Below are positions 47,306 to 52,536 of a DNA stretch of 52,536 nucleotides, one piece after another. Origin of the DNA: Desulfocurvus sp. (GTDB taxonomy: Bacteria; Desulfobacterota; Desulfovibrionia; Desulfovibrionales; Desulfovibrionaceae). Made by a program: the position numbers and the translations under genes. Location: positions 1-52,536 of the forward strand of contig JAIMKR010000003.1 in assembly GCA_020692325.1 (NCBI GenBank). Direction: 5' to 3'. The notes under the pieces are model-generated. The model was not told where the DNA came from. It ran no database searches and saw only the letters and a list, made by a program, of their open reading frames with translations. Position 1 is the first letter of the stretch, and each line of letters starts with the position of its first letter.

Positions 47306-49540
47306 ATGCTCGTACCGTTCGAAACCACACGCCTTTCCGCCAACGTCGGCGGGCTCGACATCAGCTTCGAGCACGGCAAGATGGCCAAACAGGCCAGCGG
47401 CGCCGTTCTGCTCCAGGCCGGCGGAACCGTCATCCACGTCGCCACCGTCAACCAGCCCCTGGAGGTCGAGCGCGGCTTCTTCCCGCTCACCGTCAATTAC
47501 CAGGAGATGTCCTACGCCGCCGGCCGCATTCCCGGCAGCTACTTCCGCCGCGAGATCGGCCGTCCCAGCGAGCGCGAGACCCTCGTCTCCCGCCTCATCG
47601 ACCGGCCCATCCGTCCCATGTTCAAGAAGGGCTTCCGCGACGAGGTGCAGGTCGTGGCCGCCGTTCTCTCCGCCGATGACCACACCAACCCGGACGTTCT
47701 GGCCATCACCGCCGCCTCGGCCGCGCTGCATGTTTCGGCCATGCCCTTCGGCGGCCCCATCGCCGGCGCGCGCGTGGGCTACATCGACGGCAAATTCGTG
47801 CTGTTCCCCACTTACAAGCAGTGCGACAACGAGACCAGCCTGAACCTCATCTTCGCCGCCACCCGCTCGGCCATCGTCATGGTCGAGGGCGGCGCCAACT
47901 TCGTCTCCGAGGATCTCGTGGTCGAGGCGCTGGAGTGGGGCCACAAGCAGATCACCCCGCTGTTCGACATGCAGGACGAGCTGCGCGAGAAGGTGGGCAA
48001 GCCCAAGATCGAGGTCACCCCGCCCCACGCCGATGAGAAAATCGCCGCCTACGTCGAGGAGATCGCCACCCCGGGCCTGAAGGCCGCCTGCGAGATCACC
48101 GCGAAGATGGCCCGCCGCGACGCCAAGGACGCCGCCAAGTCCAAGGCGCTCGAAAGCGTGGCCGAGAAGTTCCCCGAGGTCGAGGACGCCGTGAAGCAGG
48201 CCTCCCTCGCCCTGGCCGACCTGGACAAACACATCGTGCGTCAGCGCGTGCATGACCAGGGCATCCGCCTGGACGGCCGCGACACCACCACAGTCCGCCC
48301 GCTGTCCATTCAGACCGGCGTGCTGCCCATGACCCACGGCTCCGCCCTGTTCCGCCGCGGCGAGACCTGCGCCATGTGCGTGGCCACCCTCGGCAGCTCG
48401 CGCGACGAGCAGCGCATCGAGACCCTGGTGGGCGAGAACACCAAGCGCTTCATGCTGCACTACAACTTCCCGCCCTATTGCGTGGGCGAAGTGCGGCCCA
48501 TGCGCGGCCCCAGCCGCCGCGACATCGGCCACGGAGCGCTCGCCGAGCGCTCCATCACCCCGGTGCTGCCCAACCCGGACGACTTCCCGTTCACCCTGCG
48601 CGTGGTCTCCGAGATCATGGACTCCAACGGGTCCAGCTCCATGGCCACAGTGTGCGGCTCCTGCCTGGCCCTCATGGACGCCGGCGTGCCCATCAAGGAG
48701 CCCGTGGCCGGCATCGCCATGGGCCTGATGAAGGAAGGCGACGACTACATCGTCCTCACCGACATTCTCGGCGACGAGGACGCCCTGGGCGACATGGACT
48801 TCAAGGTGGCCGGCAGCGCCAATGGCATCACCGGCATCCAGATGGACATCAAGATCGCCTCGGGCATTCCCTACGACGTGCTGCGCCGCGCCCTCTCCCA
48901 GAGCCACGACGCCCGCATGCACATCCTCAACCACATGAACATGTGCCTCGCCGCGCCCCGGCCGCAGCTCTCCGCCCTGGCCCCGCAGATGGAGACCGTG
49001 TTCATCAACCCCGAGAAGATCCGCTCCGTCATCGGACCCGGCGGCAAGAACATCAAGGCCATCACCGCCGAGACCCAGGCCGACATCGACATCGAGGACT
49101 CCGGCAAGGTGGCCATCTTCGCCCCCAACTCCGAGAGCCTGCAGAAGGCCAAGGCCATGGTCCTGTACTACGACCAGACCCCGGAGCCGGGCCGCAACTA
49201 CCTCGGCACGGTCAAGAAGATCCTCGAGGTCGGCGCGCTGGTGGAGATTCTGCCCGGCGCCGAAGGCATGCTGCACGTCTCCCAGCTCGACGTGGAGCGC
49301 GTGGAGCGTGTGGAGGATCTGCTGCAGCTGGGTCAGGAAGTGTGGGTGAAGGTTATCGAGCTGGAGCCGGGCGGACGCATCCGCCTGTCGCGCAAGGCTT
49401 GGCTCATGGAGCAGGCCGGCCAGGAAATCAACCTGGACGACTTCCGCCGTCCCGCCCCGCGCGAGGGTCGTGGCGACCGTGGAGATCGTGGCGATCGTGG
49501 CGGCCGTGGCGGCTACGGTGGAGATCGCGGTCGGCGCTAG
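47306..49540 (+). CDS. pnp: Polyribonucleotide nucleotidyltransferase (PNPase)
   Basis: 744 residues. Two RNase PH domains (GGTVIHVATVNQP, NYQEMSYAAGRIPGSYFRRE in the first; IRLDGRDTTTVRPLS, LFRRGETCAMCVATLG and LGDEDALGDMDFKVAG in the second), the KH domain (IRSVIGPGGKNIKAITAETQ), the S1 domain (LVEILPGAEGMLHVSQLDVE) and a short Arg/Gly/Asp tail (RGDRGDRGDRGGRGG). It degrades RNA 3' to 5' by phosphorolysis. GGAGGG precedes the ATG. Last gene of the operon; an intrinsic terminator follows 23 bases later. Confidence 0.98.
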   Translation: MLVPFETTRLSANVGGLDISFEHGKMAKQASGAVLLQAGGTVIHVATVNQPLEVERGFFPLTVNYQEMSYAAGRIPGSYFRREIGRPSERETLVSRLIDRPIRPMFKKGFRDEVQVVAAVLSADDHTNPDVLAITAASAALHVSAMPFGGPIAGARVGYIDGKFVLFPTYKQCDNETSLNLIFAATRSAIVMVEGGANFVSEDLVVEALEWGHKQITPLFDMQDELREKVGKPKIEVTPPHADEKIAAYVEEIATPGLKAACEITAKMARRDAKDAAKSKALESVAEKFPEVEDAVKQASLALADLDKHIVRQRVHDQGIRLDGRDTTTVRPLSIQTGVLPMTHGSALFRRGETCAMCVATLGSSRDEQRIETLVGENTKRFMLHYNFPPYCVGEVRPMRGPSRRDIGHGALAERSITPVLPNPDDFPFTLRVVSEIMDSNGSSSMATVCGSCLALMDAGVPIKEPVAGIAMGLMKEGDDYIVLTDILGDEDALGDMDFKVAGSANGITGIQMDIKIASGIPYDVLRRALSQSHDARMHILNHMNMCLAAPRPQLSALAPQMETVFINPEKIRSVIGPGGKNIKAITAETQADIDIEDSGKVAIFAPNSESLQKAKAMVLYYDQTPEPGRNYLGTVKKILEVGALVEILPGAEGMLHVSQLDVERVERVEDLLQLGQEVWVKVIELEPGGRIRLSRKAWLMEQAGQEINLDDFRRPAPREGRGDRGDRGDRGGRGGYGGDRGRR

Positions 49541-49562
49541 GACCCGCCTGTAACGGTATCAT

Positions 49563-49604
49563 CGCCCCCGGCGTCCGGCCTCACCGGACGTTCGGGGGCG
49601 TTTT
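49563..49604 (+). terminator. Intrinsic terminator after pnp
   Basis: Long stem: CGCCCCCGGCGTCCGG (49563-49578) with CCGGACGTTCGGGGGCG (49584-49600), then TTTTCTTT. The stop codon of the converging ModE-like gene (49581-49583) lies in the loop, so the signal overlaps the end of that gene. Confidence 0.9.
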
Positions 49605-49973
49605 CTTTGCCACGGGAACGGGAGCGTCGTCCTTCTCGACGTAGGGCTGCATTTCCCAGGGGAAAGCCTGGCTGGCGCGCTCCAAGGCGAAGGCCTCCAC
49701 CTCGCTCTGCCAGCGGGCGAAGGATTCGAGCAACCGCTCGGCCAGGGGCGTGAGTTCATGCCCGCGCCGTCCGTCGCCTTTGACGAGCAACGGCTGGCCC
49801 AGAACCTCCTCGGTACTTTTGATGCGGCCCCAGGCCGCGCGGTAGCTCATGCCCAGGGCCTTGGCCGCCCGGTTCAGCGAGCCCAGCAGCCGCACGAGTT
49901 CCAGCAGCTGCGCGCGTCCCCTGCCGAAAAGCATCCGGCCGTCGTCCTCCAGCCACAGGTGCGTGCGCAGCAT
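49581..49973 (-). CDS. ModE-like winged helix-turn-helix regulator
   Basis: 130 residues. One LysR/ModE-type winged helix: GRAQLLELVRLLGSLNRAAK, ALGMSYRAAWGRIKSTEEVL and LLVKGDGRRGHELTPLAERL. This matches the N-terminal domain of the molybdate regulator ModE; the C-terminal TOBE domains that bind molybdate are missing, as in many short homologues. No mod transporter is adjacent, so molybdate control is unproven. ATG at 49973 chosen because the domain begins directly after it; a longer frame to 50189 shows no similarity. Divergent from the MATE gene. Confidence 0.82.
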   Translation of the reverse strand: MLRTHLWLEDDGRMLFGRGRAQLLELVRLLGSLNRAAKALGMSYRAAWGRIKSTEEVLGQPLLVKGDGRRGHELTPLAERLLESFARWQSEVEAFALERASQAFPWEMQPYVEKDDAPVPVAKKTPPNVR

Positions 49974-50164
49974 GGTCCGCGCTGATTCGCTGTTTTTTTT
50001 CGATGAATGGCCCAATGTTCCTCCCGCCGACGCGGCCGCGCCGTATTCATCCAGAGTGGCAGATGCCTGACGCGGCGTAAAGAAAATCCGCTCCGCCCCC
50101 TTGGCAGCGCGGAAATCGTGCCTACCTTCCACAACCTGCGCGTGCACCGCGCCCCGGAAACCCC

Positions 50165-51541
50165 ATGCCGTCACTCTCCTCCTCATCACAAGCCCGCGTC
50201 ATCTGGAACCTCTCCTGGCCCCAGGTGCTGATGATGCTATTCAATTTCCTCATCGGCTTCGTGGATGTGTGGGTGGCCGGGCAGATCGACTCCCGCGTGC
50301 AGGCGGCGCTGGGCATCATCACGCAGTCGCTGTTCCTGTTCCTCGTTATCGCCACGGCCGTGGCCGGCGGCGCGGTGGCCGCCATCAGCCAGTCCATGGG
50401 CGCGGGCAGGATCCTGCGCGCCGAACGCTACACCGGATTGTGTCTGCTCATCGCCGCGGCCTCGGGTGTGGTCTTTCTGGCAATCGGCCTGCCCCTGCGC
50501 GACGTTTTCGTCTGGGCGTTGCAGGTGCCGGACGACATCGTGCCGTTGACGCGCTATGTGCTCCAGGTCTTTCTCTACACCCTGCCGCCCTACTACATGC
50601 TCATCATGCAGAACGCGGTGTTCCGCGCCCGGCAGCAGGTCATGGTGCCGCTGTACACCATGATCGTCGTGACCATAGTCAACACCATCGGCGACATCGG
50701 CTTCGGCCTGGGGCGCTTCGGCCTGCCGAACCTCGGCGTCAGCGGCGTGGTCTGGGCCACGTTCTCGTCCATCACCTTCGGCGCAGCCTTCGGGCTCCTC
50801 GTTCTGCGGCGCGATGGCACCCTGCGCCGGCGCATCTTCGCCCCCTGGCGCTGGGTTCGTCGGGCCTTTCCGTATCTCTTCAAGGTTGCCATGCCCGCTG
50901 GTATCATGCAGATAGTGTGGCATTCCGGCTACCTGGTGCTCTTCGCCATCACGGCGAGTCTACCGGAAAACAGCGTCAACGCCCTGGCCGGCATGGCCGC
51001 CGGCGCGCGGGTGGAATCGCTGCTGTTCCTGCCTGGTTTCGCCTTCAGCCTCACGGCCAGCATCATGATCGGCCATCTGCTCGGCGCGAACGAACCCGAG
51101 GAGGCCCGGCGCACCGGCCTGCGCATCCTCGGCATCAGCATGATCGCCATCGGCCTGCTGGCCGCCTGCGTCTGGCCGTTCCTGCACGACATCGCCGGAT
51201 TCATCGCCCCCAAACCGGAGGTGCAGGCAGAGGCTGAAAACTACCTCGTGTACAACGTGCTGGCCATTCCCTTCACCCTCACGTCCATGATCCTGGCCGG
51301 CGCGCTCTCCGGGGCCGGGGCCACCATCTACAACCTCGTGGGCATGGGCCTGGGCACCTGGCTGGTGCGCCTGCCGCTGGCCTATTTCCTCGGTCATGTC
51401 GTCATGCGCAACGCCACGGGCGTGTGGATCTCCATGCTGGCCTCCCAGGCTTGCCAGGCGACCATTCTTTTCTACATATTCACACGACGCGACTGGCAAC
51501 GCTTCGCCATGTCCAAACCACGGAACGGGACACACCGATGA
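50165..51541 (+). CDS. MATE-family efflux transporter
   Basis: 458 residues with about twelve hydrophobic segments in two six-helix halves. N-half: VIWNLSWPQVLMMLFNFLIG, FVDVWVAGQI and AAISQSMGAG; C-half: FKVAMPAGIMQIVWHSGYLV and GHLLGANEPEEARRTG, which repeats the family's AQ(S)xGAGxxxxA pattern. MATE proteins export cationic drugs or metabolites against Na+ or H+. Substrate unknown. Its stop overlaps the next start (ATGA), so it is co-translated with a DUF2156 gene. Confidence 0.92.
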   Translation: MPSLSSSSQARVIWNLSWPQVLMMLFNFLIGFVDVWVAGQIDSRVQAALGIITQSLFLFLVIATAVAGGAVAAISQSMGAGRILRAERYTGLCLLIAAASGVVFLAIGLPLRDVFVWALQVPDDIVPLTRYVLQVFLYTLPPYYMLIMQNAVFRARQQVMVPLYTMIVVTIVNTIGDIGFGLGRFGLPNLGVSGVVWATFSSITFGAAFGLLVLRRDGTLRRRIFAPWRWVRRAFPYLFKVAMPAGIMQIVWHSGYLVLFAITASLPENSVNALAGMAAGARVESLLFLPGFAFSLTASIMIGHLLGANEPEEARRTGLRILGISMIAIGLLAACVWPFLHDIAGFIAPKPEVQAEAENYLVYNVLAIPFTLTSMILAGALSGAGATIYNLVGMGLGTWLVRLPLAYFLGHVVMRNATGVWISMLASQACQATILFYIFTRRDWQRFAMSKPRNGTHR

Positions 51542-52416
51542 GCACAGACACCTTCGAGAACATCTGCCTCAAACACCGTGACGCCTACAAGGCCGCACTG
51601 GCCGCCTGCCCGGAGGTCACCTCCGACTACTCCTTCGCCAACATCTACGGCTGGGCCCCGCACTACGGCCTCAGGTGGCGCTTCGACGACCTCGGGCTGG
51701 TGTGGCTGCGTCAGACAAAGGGCCGCGACGTATGCTGGGCCCCCGTGGGCGACTGGAACAAGATCGACTGGGCGACGCTCCCCTGTCTGGCCGGCCCCAT
51801 GCGCTTCATCCGCGTGCCCGAGACCCTGCTGAACATCTGGAAGCCAGTCTTCGGCGACCGGCTCACCGCCACGGAGGACCGCGACGACTTCGACTACGTC
51901 TACTCCGTGCCCGAACTCGTGGAGCTCAAGGGCAACAAGTTCCACAAGAAAAAGAACCTGCTGCACCAGTTCGAGAAAAGCTACATCTACGAGTACACCC
52001 CCATGCAGGCCGACTGCGTGGAGGAGGTGCTGGACATGCAGGCCGAATGGCACGGCTGGCAGGAGCATCCCTCCGAGGCCCTCGCCGCCGAGAACGAGGC
52101 CATCAGCCGCGTGCTCAAGGTCTTCGACAGCCTGGGCAGCCTGCTCGGCGGCACCGTGCGCATCGATGGCAAGGTCGTCGCCTACACCGTGGGCGAGTGC
52201 CTGGACAAGGAGACCCTGCTCATCCACTTCGAAAAGGGCGATACGCGCTACAAGGGCATCTACCAGGCCATCAACAACTGCTTCCTCACCGAGCAGGACG
52301 ACCGCTTCGCCTTCGTCAACCGCGAACAGGATCTCGGCGACGAGGGCCTGCGCAAAGCCAAGATGTCCTACAACCCCGTCAAGTTCATGCAAAAGTACAT
52401 CGTCGAGCTGGCCTAG
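51538..52416 (+). CDS. DUF2156 domain-containing protein
   Basis: 292 residues. EVTSDYSFANIYGWAPHYGL, LKGNKFHKKKNLLHQFEKSY, GKVVAYTVGECLDKETLLIH, FEKGDTRYKGIYQAINNCFL and NREQDLGDEGLRKAKMSYNP fit the DUF2156 family, a double-GNAT fold related to the C-terminal domain of lysyl-phosphatidylglycerol synthase (MprF). There is no membrane segment, so it would act in the cytoplasm on an unknown acceptor. It overlaps the MATE transporter gene by 4 bases; the pair may handle one compound, but this is inference. Confidence 0.82.
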   Translation: MSTDTFENICLKHRDAYKAALAACPEVTSDYSFANIYGWAPHYGLRWRFDDLGLVWLRQTKGRDVCWAPVGDWNKIDWATLPCLAGPMRFIRVPETLLNIWKPVFGDRLTATEDRDDFDYVYSVPELVELKGNKFHKKKNLLHQFEKSYIYEYTPMQADCVEEVLDMQAEWHGWQEHPSEALAAENEAISRVLKVFDSLGSLLGGTVRIDGKVVAYTVGECLDKETLLIHFEKGDTRYKGIYQAINNCFLTEQDDRFAFVNREQDLGDEGLRKAKMSYNPVKFMQKYIVELA

Positions 52417-52447
52417 GGACGGGGAGGAGAAAAGATGCCTCCGGCGG

Positions 52448-52485
52448 CCAAAGGGCGCGAGGCCCTTTGGAATCCCCTTTTGTCC
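52448..52485 (+). terminator. Probable terminator after the DUF2156 gene
   Basis: CCAAAGGGC (52448-52456) pairs with GCCCTTTGG (52462-52470) around a 5-base loop; CCCCTTTTG follows. The stem is good but the T-run is short and displaced by five bases. Nothing else is recognised from here to the right edge. Confidence 0.6.
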
Positions 52486-52536
52486 GGCAACGCTCCCGGT
52501 ATCCTCCGCTTGCACCGGAGGCGAAGCCCCATGGGC

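Noticed and set aside
49974-50189. Extended N-terminus of the ModE-like protein
   Set aside because: The extra 72 residues have no similarity and would cover the MATE gene's start region; the domain starts right at 49973.

Overview
The window is GC-rich chromosomal DNA (roughly 65 % GC by eye) that looks like a sulfate-reducing bacterium of the Desulfovibrionaceae or a close relative. This is inferred from gene content and order: a flgFGA-HIJ-NKL-csrA-fliW block facing a flgM gene preceded by a small flagellar-cluster protein, a PaaK-type ligase, a DUF4254 protein, and a His-type (sulfide-using) Thi4. No rRNA is present and no 16S-level identification is possible.

Layout. (1) 1-994 is a scar: a decayed partial copy of the neighbouring methyltransferase gene joined to the truncated 5' end of an IS481-family transposase with one terminal repeat, then AT-richer non-coding DNA. 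(2) 995-4954, minus strand: PaaK-like ligase, a sialidase-fold protein and an RlmI-like methyltransferase. (3) 5120-9414, plus strand: prepilin peptidase, a FecR protein and OmpA-like lipoprotein pair, folD, and a cupin gene overlapping an AraC-type regulator. (4) 9411-14747, minus strand: O-methyltransferase-like protein, hybrid histidine kinase, PilT-like ATPase, universal stress protein; then a PilZ protein on plus. (5) 16065-26801, minus strand: sdaA, tRNA-Ser(GCU), and an apparent operon DUF4254-gatB-mtnA-[TPP riboswitch]-thi4-der, then nadK with a DUF89-like gene. (6) 26891-38497, flagellar region: a sigma-28-type promoter drives an unknown small protein plus flgM on the plus strand; converging on it are flgF, flgG, flgA, flgH, flgI, flgJ-like, flgN, flgK, flgL, csrA and fliW, with sigma-54-type promoters before flgF and before flgN. 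(7) 38571-49604, plus strand: tRNA-Gly(CCC) and a terminator head the classic translation/RNA operon rimP-nusA-rnpM(ylxR)-infB-ylxP-rbfA-nrnA-truB-rpsO-pnp. (8) 49581-52416: a ModE-like repressor (minus), a MATE transporter and a DUF2156 protein.

How the parts fit. The flagellar region shows both tiers of the usual cascade: RpoN-type sites for rod, ring and hook-filament junction genes, and a FliA-type site for the anti-sigma factor FlgM that holds FliA in check; CsrA and FliW add post-transcriptional control. The nusA-infB-pnp block is the conserved ribosome-maturation and RNA-turnover operon. The mtnA-thi4 section is controlled inside an operon by a TPP-sensing terminator.

Most of the window is well-known housekeeping and motility DNA. 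I do not see a clear undescribed multi-gene system. The best leads are the DUF89-like protein that appears to lack the family's metal-site motifs and is coupled to NAD kinase, the leaderless sialidase-fold protein coupled to an RNA methyltransferase, and the unknown sigma-28-controlled partner of FlgM.
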